In this document: one piece after another, positions 9,269 through 16,898 of the stretch
Layout: the number at the start of each line of letters is the position of its first letter
How positions within the stretch are numbered: position 1 is the stretch's first letter
NCBI GenBank assembly: GCA_964531695.1
Contig: CAZHEH010000004.1
Span: forward strand, 62,001 to 126,000
DNA length: 64,000 nt
Source: JAGXKT01 sp964531695
GTDB taxonomy: Bacteria; Planctomycetota; Phycisphaerae; SM23-33
Reading direction: 5' to 3'
Program-made: the position numbers and the translations under genes
The notes under the pieces: model-generated
What the model was told of the DNA's origin: nothing
The model's input: only the letters and a program-made list of their open reading frames with translations
The model's database searches: none

Positions 9269-10845
9269 TCGGTCCCGCCGCCCCACTTCGCCCGGCCGTG
9301 GTGCTCGTGGCCGACCCGACCCTCAGCGCGGATTACAGTGTGCTGTTCGAGGGCATATTCGCCACAATGCAGACTTCCGAGGTGCCCTCCTGGCTGATGC
9401 GGCGTTTGATGTGTCGCCCGGCAGCCCGTGACGCGCGCGGGCGGGCGCGGGTCGCCCCACTGGGCCTGCGGCGGATGGAAGCGTGTCTGCTCGCCCGGAC
9501 GGGCCTCCGGCCCGAGGACATCGCCGTCGCCACGCCCCAATGGGTCGACTCACTGCTCGGCCCGTGGACCCGCCTTGTCGCGGTCTCGAGCAGCGATCCG
9601 CTCGGGCGGGGCATGAGCAACTCGACGACCGTTCACTTCTGCCGCGGCGAGCTGTACACGCAGCTCTGGACCGACCGGCTCATGCGGCGAATTCGACGGT
9701 CCAAGGACGAGCACGGCTTCCGCGTGGTCGCGGGCGGGGGCGGCGCGTGGCAGTACGCCCAGGACGCCGAGGCGACCGAGCGGCACGGGGTCGACACGGT
9801 ATTCGAGGGCTACTTCGAGCGGCAAGGCCCGGACCTGTTCCAACGTCTGGGGGCCGGCGGGCCCGCCCCGCCGCACGTGCGCGAGGACGGCGCCGCCCTG
9901 CCGGTCGAGCCGATCCGCGGGCCGAGCACGATGGGCATGGTCGAGCTGTCCCGCGGCTGCGGCAAGGGATGCCGCTTCTGCATCGCCGGGCGGACCGCCA
10001 TGGAGCACGTTCCGATCGACACGATCCTGGCCGACGTGGAACGAAACGTCGCGGCCGGGCTCTCGTGCGCCGTCAGCAGCAGCGAGGACTTCTTCCGCTA
10101 CGGCGGCCGGGGGCCGCACGTGGACTACGATGCCCTGCATGGCCTTCTCGTCCGTCTGGGCGAGATCGAAGGGCTGCGGCTGCTGCAGATCGACCACGGC
10201 AATGTATCCTCGATCGCCCAGCTCGACGTGCCGCAGCTCCGCGAACTCCGCCGCCTGCTGGCCCGAGGAGGCGCGTCGGAGTATCCGTGGGTCAACATCG
10301 GTGTCGAGAGCGCGAACGGAGCTCTCGTGGCCGCGAATGGGCCGGGCAAAGTCGCCCCCTTCCGCCCGGACGCCTGGGAAGGTCTCGTCCGGGACGTGGC
10401 GGCCCGGCTGCACGAGGCCGGCTTCTTCCCGGTCTTCAGCATCGTGCTGGGCCTTCCCGGAGAGGCCCCGGACGACGTCGCCCGGACCCGCCGGCTCGTC
10501 GAGGAGCTGAAACGCCGCCCCGCGGCCGTGTTCCCGGTGTTCCATCAACCGGTGCAACCCGATGCCGGAGATGCGCTTACGCCCGCCAACCTGCGCCCGG
10601 ACCAGCTCGAGCTGTTCACCGCCTGCTACGAGGCGAACTTCCGCTGGGTGCCCCGGCTGTATTGGGATAATCAGCGTGCGGCCGGCGTTCGGTGGACGCG
10701 CCGCGCCCTGTTGCAGCTACTCGGGCGCGGCGAGGTGCGGCTGTGGAGGCGGCGCTTCCGTCGGATGCGGCGGCGCATCCGCCCCGGCTCGGGCGCCGGC
10801 GCGGCCGTGTTGGACTCCGCGGCCGGACAGGTCGAAGGAGCATAG
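9265..10845 (+). CDS. Radical SAM enzyme, possibly B12-binding class
   Basis: This 526-residue protein has the radical SAM cluster motif GCGKGCRFC (Cys232, 236, 239), followed by a TIM-barrel-like region with VNIGVESANG and VFSIVLGLPGE, both typical of the superfamily. The first 220 residues precede the barrel and contain a Gly-rich loop VVAGGGGAW, compatible with a cobalamin-binding Rossmann domain, though the classic DxHxxG motif is absent. The start is a TTG overlapping the previous stop (TTGA). B12-type radical SAM enzymes often methylate lipids (for example HpnP on hopanoids), so a tailoring step on the product of the downstream prenyl synthase and cyclase is a reasonable inference. The C-terminus is Arg-rich. 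Confidence 0.8.
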   Translation: MIGPAAPLRPAVVLVADPTLSADYSVLFEGIFATMQTSEVPSWLMRRLMCRPAARDARGRARVAPLGLRRMEACLLARTGLRPEDIAVATPQWVDSLLGPWTRLVAVSSSDPLGRGMSNSTTVHFCRGELYTQLWTDRLMRRIRRSKDEHGFRVVAGGGGAWQYAQDAEATERHGVDTVFEGYFERQGPDLFQRLGAGGPAPPHVREDGAALPVEPIRGPSTMGMVELSRGCGKGCRFCIAGRTAMEHVPIDTILADVERNVAAGLSCAVSSSEDFFRYGGRGPHVDYDALHGLLVRLGEIEGLRLLQIDHGNVSSIAQLDVPQLRELRRLLARGGASEYPWVNIGVESANGALVAANGPGKVAPFRPDAWEGLVRDVAARLHEAGFFPVFSIVLGLPGEAPDDVARTRRLVEELKRRPAAVFPVFHQPVQPDAGDALTPANLRPDQLELFTACYEANFRWVPRLYWDNQRAAGVRWTRRALLQLLGRGEVRLWRRRFRRMRRRIRPGSGAGAAVLDSAAGQVEGA

Positions 10846-10849
10846 CCGA

Positions 10850-12484
10850 ATGAACTCAAGCGAACGTGCCGACAAGGCGACCGTCCGGCGGCGGGTGAAC
10901 CGCCCCGTCCAGCCGGGCATACCGGCCGCGAAGGCCGAGCGGGACCGGCTGCGGAGGGACATCCGCGCGTTCGTGGAGCGCGAAAGGGTCTCCCCGCCGT
11001 TGAGCGTGCCCGAACTCCAGGCCCTCGCCGCTCGCGCCGTGGACGCGCTCGGCACGGACGCCGCCTACCGCGACTTCGCTGCAATCCTCATCCACAACGC
11101 AGCGTGGCGCGAGACCGTCGCGGGCATCCCCTACGACCGCCGGCTGTTGCTGGTGCCGCAATGCCTCCGGGACGCCGAGCGCTGCCCGGGCGAGATCGAC
11201 GAGTACGGCCTGCTGTGCCGGCGCTGCGGGCGGTGCGTGCTGGACGAGTTGCACGAGGAGGCCGAGGCGCTCGGATACGCGGTGATGGTCGCCGAGGGCT
11301 CAGCCGTGGTCATGTCGCTGGTTGAGTCCGGCCGGATTCAGGCGGTCGTCGGCGTAAGCTGCCTGAGCGTTCTGGAGCAGGTCTACCCGTACATGGAGGC
11401 GGGTGCGGTGCCGGGGCTGGCGATTCCTCTGCTGCAGGACGGCTGCCGCGACACGGCCGTGGACGTGGACTGGCTGCTCGAGGAGATTCACCGGTCCAGC
11501 GAGCACCCGTTCACCCGACTGGCCCTCGACGACCTGCGGGAGCGCGTCGACGGCTGGTTCGCCCAAGAAGACCTGTACGACCTGCTGGGTCGGCCCGCCG
11601 GCGAGGCCGAGCGGCTCGGCCGGGACTGGCTGGCGCTGGCGGGCAAGCGCTGGCGCCCGTTCCTGGCGGCCACGGCCTACCAGGCCCTCTGCGACGAGCC
11701 GGACGCCCCCCTGCCGGCTGACGTTCGTCGGGCGGCCGTGGCGGTCGAGTGCTTCCACAAGGCGAGCTTGATCCACGACGACATCGAGGACGACGAGCGC
11801 GAACGCTACGGAGCGCCGACGATGCACGTCGCCCGCGGCGTGCCCGTGGCCCTGAATGTCGGGGACTTCCTACTCGGTGAGGGCTACCGCCTGCTGGCCG
11901 AGTGCGACGGGCCGGCCCCCGCGATGCTCCGGGCGGCCGCCCAAGGCCACCGCGAACTTTCGCTCGGACAGGGCGCGGAGCTGACCTGGCGCGGCGAGAG
12001 CCGTGAGCTGTCGCTGGAGGAGGTGCTGGACATCTTCCGCCGAAAGACGGCGCCGGCCTTCGAGGTCGCTCTACGCGTCGGGGCGGCGTGTGCCGGAGCC
12101 CCGGCCGAGCTGGACCGACCGATTTCGCGATACTGCGAGGCGCTCGGCATCGCCTACCAGATTCGCGACGACCTGCGGGACTTCGACGGGCACGACGGCG
12201 ACCTGGCGGCCGGCCGGCCTTCGGTCGTGCGGGCACTGGCGCGGGCCAAGCTCCGCGGACCCGTGACGCCCGACGCGGCGAAGCGCTGCGGCGCGGTGGA
12301 CGAGGCGTGGGCGCTGCTGGAGAGCCACAAGGACCGAGCGGTCCACTCGCTGGCGGAGATCGACAGCGTTGCGCTCAAGTGCCTGCTGCGCCGCATCCTC
12401 GGCAAGATCTTCTGCGATGTCGAGATCATGCCCTGCTGCAACGACGCGCCCCCGGACGACCCCGGCGCGTTCGAGCCGCGATGA
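10850..12484 (+). CDS. DUF116-polyprenyl synthase fusion protein
   Basis: The 544-residue protein joins two families. Residues 98-215 match DUF116: VPQCLRDAERCP, then LLCRRCGRC, then GVSCLSV and LLQDGCRDTAVD (Cys105, 112, 123, 126, 129, 171, 199), likely a metal or Fe-S site. Residues 258-535 are an isoprenyl diphosphate synthase with GKRWRP, the first Asp-rich motif DDIED (310-314) and the second DDLRD (440-444), both able to bind Mg-diphosphate. It should elongate isoprenoid diphosphates; chain length cannot be read here. The ATG at 10850 is chosen because AAGGAG lies nine bases upstream. It is 4 bases from the radical SAM gene and overlaps the next gene by ATGA. Confidence 0.86.
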   Translation: MNSSERADKATVRRRVNRPVQPGIPAAKAERDRLRRDIRAFVERERVSPPLSVPELQALAARAVDALGTDAAYRDFAAILIHNAAWRETVAGIPYDRRLLLVPQCLRDAERCPGEIDEYGLLCRRCGRCVLDELHEEAEALGYAVMVAEGSAVVMSLVESGRIQAVVGVSCLSVLEQVYPYMEAGAVPGLAIPLLQDGCRDTAVDVDWLLEEIHRSSEHPFTRLALDDLRERVDGWFAQEDLYDLLGRPAGEAERLGRDWLALAGKRWRPFLAATAYQALCDEPDAPLPADVRRAAVAVECFHKASLIHDDIEDDERERYGAPTMHVARGVPVALNVGDFLLGEGYRLLAECDGPAPAMLRAAAQGHRELSLGQGAELTWRGESRELSLEEVLDIFRRKTAPAFEVALRVGAACAGAPAELDRPISRYCEALGIAYQIRDDLRDFDGHDGDLAAGRPSVVRALARAKLRGPVTPDAAKRCGAVDEAWALLESHKDRAVHSLAEIDSVALKCLLRRILGKIFCDVEIMPCCNDAPPDDPGAFEPR

Positions 12485-13377
12485 CCCTCCGCGAAGAGAT
12501 GACTGTCACGGCCCGCCGCGGGGCTGCCGCCCTCGGCCCGGCGGCGGCCGACGCCGCCGCGTTCGTCGCCTCGCGACGCGGCCCGAACGGCGGCTGGACC
12601 GGCCGCTCCGGGGAGGACGACCTGTACTACGGCGTCTTCGCCACGGCCGCGCTGGCCGCGCTGGGGCAAGACGCGTGCGACCCCGAGCTGCGCGCATGGC
12701 TGGCGGCCGCGCCGGAGCCCGACGCCCTGGACCTGGTCCACCTGAGTTCGCTGATCCGCTGCCGGGCGACGGCCTGCCCGGAGCAACTGGACGAGACCTT
12801 CCGCACGGCCGCACTGGCGCGACTCGGGGCGTTTCGCAGCGCCGACGGCGGCTACGCGCTCGTTCCGGCCGGACGATCCGGCAGCGCATACGGCGCGTTC
12901 CTGGCGCTCGGGGCGCTCCAGGACCTGGGCGCTGCAGCGGACGACCCCGACGCCACGGCCGGGGCTCTGGCCGCGCTTCGCCCGTCCACCGGCGGCTACT
13001 GCAACGAGACGGCGGTCCCCGCGCCGTCCGCGCCGGCGACCGCCGCGGCCGTGGCCGTCCTGCACCAGCTCGGCCGGCCGACGGATGACGCGGCCCTGAG
13101 GTGGCTGCGCGAGGCGTGCTACCGCGGCGGCGGCTTCACGGTCGTGCCCGCACTGCCCGTGCCGGACCTGCTCTCCACAGCGGTGACCGTGCACGCCCTG
13201 GCCACCTGCGGCTTTCCCCTCGGCGACATCGCGGGCGAGGTACGCGAGTTCGTAATGGCCCGTCGCACCCCAGCCGGCGGCTTCTGCGCGTCGGCCGCCG
13301 ACACCGAGCCGGACGTCGAGTACACGTTCTACGGGCTGATGGCGATGGGACACGTCGCCGCGGAGGGGGACGGATGA
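12481..13377 (+). CDS. Prenyltransferase-beta-like / terpene cyclase repeat protein
   Basis: The 298-residue protein consists of alpha-alpha barrel repeats such as RRGPNGGWTGRSGEDDLYYG, FRSADGGYAL, PSTGGYCNE and TPAGGFC, ending in DVEYTFYGLMAMGH. This pattern belongs to the protein prenyltransferase beta/squalene cyclase superfamily. The C-terminal D-x-E-Y-T-F-Y-G-L signature resembles the prenyltransferase beta subunit more than a cyclase, and no DxDD motif is present. It overlaps both neighbours by four bases, so it is made stoichiometrically with the synthase and the cyclase. It may be a cyclase partner, a prenyl-binding chaperone or a transferase; the choice is open. Confidence 0.75.
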   Translation: MTLREEMTVTARRGAAALGPAAADAAAFVASRRGPNGGWTGRSGEDDLYYGVFATAALAALGQDACDPELRAWLAAAPEPDALDLVHLSSLIRCRATACPEQLDETFRTAALARLGAFRSADGGYALVPAGRSGSAYGAFLALGALQDLGAAADDPDATAGALAALRPSTGGYCNETAVPAPSAPATAAAVAVLHQLGRPTDDAALRWLREACYRGGGFTVVPALPVPDLLSTAVTVHALATCGFPLGDIAGEVREFVMARRTPAGGFCASAADTEPDVEYTFYGLMAMGHVAAEGDG

Positions 13378-15170
13378 GCGCCGCCCCGGCCGGACTCGAC
13401 GAAACGCTCGACCGCGCCCGCGCGCACCTGTTGGCCGCCCGCAACGCGGACGGCCATTGGCGCGGACGGCTGAGCAGCAGCGCCCTGGCCACAGCCACGG
13501 CCGTGGGGGCCTGGGCCCTCGCGGATCGATCCGAACGGCAGGACCGCATCGCCCGCGCCCTCGACTGGCTGGCAGCCGACCAGAACGCCGACGGCGGCTG
13601 GGGCGACACGCCCGACAGCGGCAGCAACATCGCTACCACGTTGCTGGCCTGGTCCGCCCATGCGCTGGCCGGGCAGGATGGCGGCGACTGGGAACCGACG
13701 CTGGCAGCCGCCCGGAGCTGGCTGGCCCGGCAGGCGGGCTCGCTGGAGCCGGACCGGCTCGTGGCCGCCGTACACGAACGCTACGGCAACGACCGCACCT
13801 TCTCCGCTCCGATCCTTACGATGGGCGCGCTGGCCGGGCGGCTCGGCGGCGGGCGCGACGCCTGGCATACCGTCGCGCCGTTGCCCTTCGAGTTGGGAGC
13901 CCTGCCGCACCGCGCTCTGCGGTGGCTGCGGCTGCCGGTGGTGAGCTACGCCCTGCCGGCGATGATCGCCATCGGCCTCGCGCGGCAACACCATCGCCCG
14001 TCGGCCAACCCGTTGCGGCGGCTCAGCGCGCGGATGGCGCGCCGGGCGACGCTCCAGCGCCTGACGGCGATCCAGCCGGAAAGCGGCGGCTACCTCGAGG
14101 CCCCGCCGCTGACGGCATTCGTGGCGATGGCACTGGCCTCCACCGGACGCACGGACCACCCGGCCGTGCGGCGGGGGTTGGCCTTCCTCGACGCGCTCCA
14201 GCGCGACGACGGCTCCCTGCCGATCGACACGGACCTGGCCACATGGCTGACGACGCAGGCCATCGAGGCGCTCGCCGGCGTCGGGCCCGCCCTTGCCGAC
14301 ACGGACGCGGTGCGAGTCCGCGCCTGGCTGCTCGCCCAACAGCACCGGCGGCCGCACGTCTACACCGGCGCGGCGCCCGGCGGCTGGGCTTGGACGGACC
14401 GAGCCGGCGGCGTGCCGGATGCCGACGACACGGCCGGTGCGCTGGTCGCGCTGCGTGCGCTGCCCGGCGACCGGCCGCGAGAGGCCGCGTCACACGGCAT
14501 CCGGTGGCTGATGGACCTGCAGAACCGCGACGGCGGGATCCCAACCTTCTGCCGCGGCTGGGGCCGCCTGCCGTTCGACCGGAGCTGTGCGGACCTCACG
14601 GCCCACGCCCTCCGCGCCTGGCGGGCCTGGCGAGCCGAGTTGCCGGAGCTGCACGGCCGGATCGAACATGCATCCCGGCGGGCGCTGGCGTACCTGCAAG
14701 GCGCCCAGCGGGCCGACGGCGCGTGGCTGCCATTGTGGTTCGGCAACGAGGCCTCACTCGATCAAGCAAACCCCACCTACGGCACGGCCCGCGTGCTGGC
14801 CGCCTTGGCCGAGTATGGCAACGCCCCCGGCGTCCCCGAGATGGTCGCCGGCGGCGCCGCCTGGCTCTGCTCCACCCAAGGCCCGGACGGCGGCTGGGGC
14901 GGGGACGCCGACTGTCCGCCGAGCGTCGAGGAGACGGCCCTGGCCGTCGACGCGATGACACGAACGGCTCGGGCCGACGCCGAAGACGGCGCGCACCGCC
15001 GGGCCGCCCAGCGCGGCGCCGCCTGGCTCATCGAGCGGACGGACGCCGGGCGAAGCTTCCCGGCCGCACCAATCGGGCTCTACTTCGCCGAGTTGTGGTA
15101 CGCCGAGCGGCTGTACCCCGTCATATTCACCGTCTCGGCCTTATCCCGCCTTCGTGTGAGGCGGCCTTGA
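13374..15170 (+). CDS. Class II terpene cyclase, squalene-hopene cyclase family
   Basis: The 598-residue protein has the two-barrel repeat organisation of squalene-hopene cyclases, with QW-like repeats (QNADGGWGD, QRDDGSLP, QNRDGGIP, QRADGAWLP, QGPDGGWGGD). The class II protonation motif is present as DADDTA at 349-354. PTYGTARVLAAL near the C-terminus matches the conserved YxYGT region. It is slightly shorter than typical hopene cyclases. It should cyclise a linear polyprenyl substrate by protonation, probably at the membrane. Usual hopanoid partners (hpnCDE, hpnH) are absent, so the substrate may come from the adjacent fusion synthase instead of squalene. ATGA overlap with the preceding gene. 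Confidence 0.85.
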   Translation: MSAAPAGLDETLDRARAHLLAARNADGHWRGRLSSSALATATAVGAWALADRSERQDRIARALDWLAADQNADGGWGDTPDSGSNIATTLLAWSAHALAGQDGGDWEPTLAAARSWLARQAGSLEPDRLVAAVHERYGNDRTFSAPILTMGALAGRLGGGRDAWHTVAPLPFELGALPHRALRWLRLPVVSYALPAMIAIGLARQHHRPSANPLRRLSARMARRATLQRLTAIQPESGGYLEAPPLTAFVAMALASTGRTDHPAVRRGLAFLDALQRDDGSLPIDTDLATWLTTQAIEALAGVGPALADTDAVRVRAWLLAQQHRRPHVYTGAAPGGWAWTDRAGGVPDADDTAGALVALRALPGDRPREAASHGIRWLMDLQNRDGGIPTFCRGWGRLPFDRSCADLTAHALRAWRAWRAELPELHGRIEHASRRALAYLQGAQRADGAWLPLWFGNEASLDQANPTYGTARVLAALAEYGNAPGVPEMVAGGAAWLCSTQGPDGGWGGDADCPPSVEETALAVDAMTRTARADAEDGAHRRAAQRGAAWLIERTDAGRSFPAAPIGLYFAELWYAERLYPVIFTVSALSRLRVRRP

Positions 15171-15413
15171 CTCGACCGGGGCGAACCGCGAAGCGCGAGC
15201 GGCTCGGGGCGAGGAACGGCGCTCTTACCGTCCGCCCGGCATGCCGTTTCCCAGGACGGCCGGACACGACGGCCACCGCCCGGCTCACAACGGATTCGGA
15301 AACACTGGAAGCCGGGAGGGCGGCTTGACGATAGAGACACGCCGGAAACACCGAACCGTTGAGCCGCACGGCCGTACCGTACGTCACGGGCCGGGTCGCA
15401 AGCAGCCGTTCGA
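15171..15413. other. Intergenic region without recognisable gene
   Basis: The space between the cyclase stop and the next promoter shows no convincing coding frame, RNA gene or terminator hairpin with a T-run. It begins with short GC-rich inverted segments (for example gcgaagcgcgagcg) that might form weak structure. Confidence 0.5.
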
Positions 15414-15442
15414 TTGACAAGGCCCCTTCTGAAACCTATATT
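15414..15442 (+). promoter_or_regulatory. Promoter of the DksA-like gene
   Basis: TTGACA (15414-15419) and TATATT (15437-15442) are separated by 17 bp, close to perfect sigma70 consensus. The predicted start near 15450 leaves a leader of about 80 bases before the GTG at 15528. Confidence 0.8.
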
Positions 15443-15527
15443 TCACTGTTTCGCACCCGTCGCGGGTCCGCGGAGGCAAGACGCGTCCCCGAGCGGCTTA
15501 AGTCAATAGAAAACAAAGGGACAAGAC

Positions 15528-16199
15528 GTGGCGAAGGCGAAGTCAACCTCAGGGAGCTCCGGCAAGTCCGGCCGCTCCGCCCCCAAGAAGGCCTCCTCGG
15601 CCAAAAAGGCCGCGAAGAAGTCCACTGCGAAGAAGTCCACCGCGAAGAAGTCCACCCGTAAGAGCTCCGCCGCGAAGAAGACCACCGTTCAGAAGAGCTC
15701 AAAGGCCAAAACGACCGGTAAAAAGTCCAATAAGGCCGGATCCAGCAAGGCAAAATCCACGAAGAAGCGCGTCACCAAGCCCCGGGCCGCCGAGGCCTCA
15801 CCGCTGACCAAGACGCAACTCCGGGAGCTTCGCGACCTGCTGCTGGGGAAGCGGCGTTCGCTGGTCGGCGACATGACGGGAATCCAAGACTCGAACGGCG
15901 GCTGGCAGGACGGCAACGCGGGCAGCATGCCGACGCACCCGGCCGACATCGGCACGGACAACTACGAGCACGAGTTCACGCTCGGACTGCTCGAAAGCGA
16001 GCGGGCCTTGCTTGCGGAGATCGACGAGGCCCTGGAGCGCATGGAAAACGGCACCTACGGCGTCTGCCAGGGCACCGGCCAGCCGATCGGCTACCCTCGC
16101 CTTCGCGCCCGTCCTTGGGCGAAGTACTGCATCGACTACGCCCGGAAGATCGAGAAAGGGCTGGTTCGCCCCGGCGAGCCCGGGCCGGAAGCCGGCTAA
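15528..16199 (+). CDS. DksA/TraR-like regulator with histone-H1-like Lys/Ala tail
   Basis: The 223-residue protein has two parts. Residues 1-85 are a disordered basic tail with AKKSTAKKST-type repeats like histone H1 or Hc1 proteins. Residues 90-223 resemble DksA/TraR: LTKTQLRELRDLLLGKRRSLV coiled coil, THPADIGTDNYEHEFTLGLLE, and MENGTYGVCQGTGQPIGYPRL leading to KYCIDYA. Only two of the four zinc-finger cysteines remain (GVC and YC), so the zinc site looks degenerate. It probably binds RNA polymerase, and the tail could bind nucleic acid. The GTG start is preceded by AAAGGGA. lspA begins 20 bases downstream. Confidence 0.82.
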   Translation: MAKAKSTSGSSGKSGRSAPKKASSAKKAAKKSTAKKSTAKKSTRKSSAAKKTTVQKSSKAKTTGKKSNKAGSSKAKSTKKRVTKPRAAEASPLTKTQLRELRDLLLGKRRSLVGDMTGIQDSNGGWQDGNAGSMPTHPADIGTDNYEHEFTLGLLESERALLAEIDEALERMENGTYGVCQGTGQPIGYPRLRARPWAKYCIDYARKIEKGLVRPGEPGPEAG

Positions 16200-16219
16200 G
16201 CACGGAGGCGCGCCCACTG

Positions 16220-16891
16220 GTGGGCTCAGAACCGCAGTCACCCGAAGACGGCACATGCGCCGCGCGGCACGCCGACGCTCCGGCCTGGAGACGGCTGGTA
16301 CCGTGGCTCGTCTTCCTGTTCCTCACCGTAGTCGGCACGTCCGCCGACCTGTGGACCAAGCATGCCGCCTTCTCCTCGCTCCTCGGCCGCCCGGAATCGG
16401 TTCGGCGAATCCGCTTCGCGCGATCCTCACTCGGGCCGGACGCCTCCGCCGCCCAGGTCCTGCGGCACGCCGGCATACGGGAGCCCGTCGGCGCCGGGGT
16501 CGAGTGGACGCTCCAGACGAATCCTGGCGTGGTGTTCGGCCTGCGGCTGCCCCGCTGGCTGGTCGGCGTGGCGACGGGCGCGGCCATCCTTCTGGTCGGA
16601 TGGTTCTTCGTCTGCTCGTCCGCGACGGCGCGGGTTCTGCACGCCGCGCTGGGCTGCGTGCTGGCCGGGGCGCTGGGCAACCTCTACGATCGCCTGATCG
16701 CGACGGTTGATCTGCCCGCCGGCGGCGGGACCATCCGACGCCAGGTGCGTGACTTCATCAACTGCGACGCCCTCGGCTGGCCGTGGGTGTACAACATCGC
16801 CGACGCCCTGCTGGTAATCGGCCTGGGGCTGCTGCTGATCCACTTCTACCTCGAGGGCCGGCGCGAGCGGAAGGCGAAGCAGGCGGTATAA
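16220..16891 (+). CDS. lspA: Lipoprotein signal peptidase LspA
   Basis: LspA is an aspartic protease of the inner membrane that removes the signal peptide from diacylglyceryl-prolipoproteins. The 223-residue protein has the first helix with SADLWTKHAA, TNPGVVFGL (corresponding to the conserved N-x-G-A-x-F region), and the catalytic pair in GNLYDRL and YNIADALLVIG. Four membrane segments are visible. It is longer than the usual 160-170 residues because of an insertion between helix 1 and the TNPG motif and a soluble N-terminus. A GTG at 16220 downstream of GGAGG is preferred; the open frame runs further up into the DksA-like gene. Confidence 0.88.
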   Translation: MGSEPQSPEDGTCAARHADAPAWRRLVPWLVFLFLTVVGTSADLWTKHAAFSSLLGRPESVRRIRFARSSLGPDASAAQVLRHAGIREPVGAGVEWTLQTNPGVVFGLRLPRWLVGVATGAAILLVGWFFVCSSATARVLHAALGCVLAGALGNLYDRLIATVDLPAGGGTIRRQVRDFINCDALGWPWVYNIADALLVIGLGLLLIHFYLEGRRERKAKQAV

Positions 16892-16898
16892 TCCCGCC

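Noticed and set aside
12154..13353. Minus-strand frame opposite the prenyltransferase-like gene
   Set aside because: Antisense shadow; the plus strand has repeat motifs and 4-base overlaps with both neighbours.
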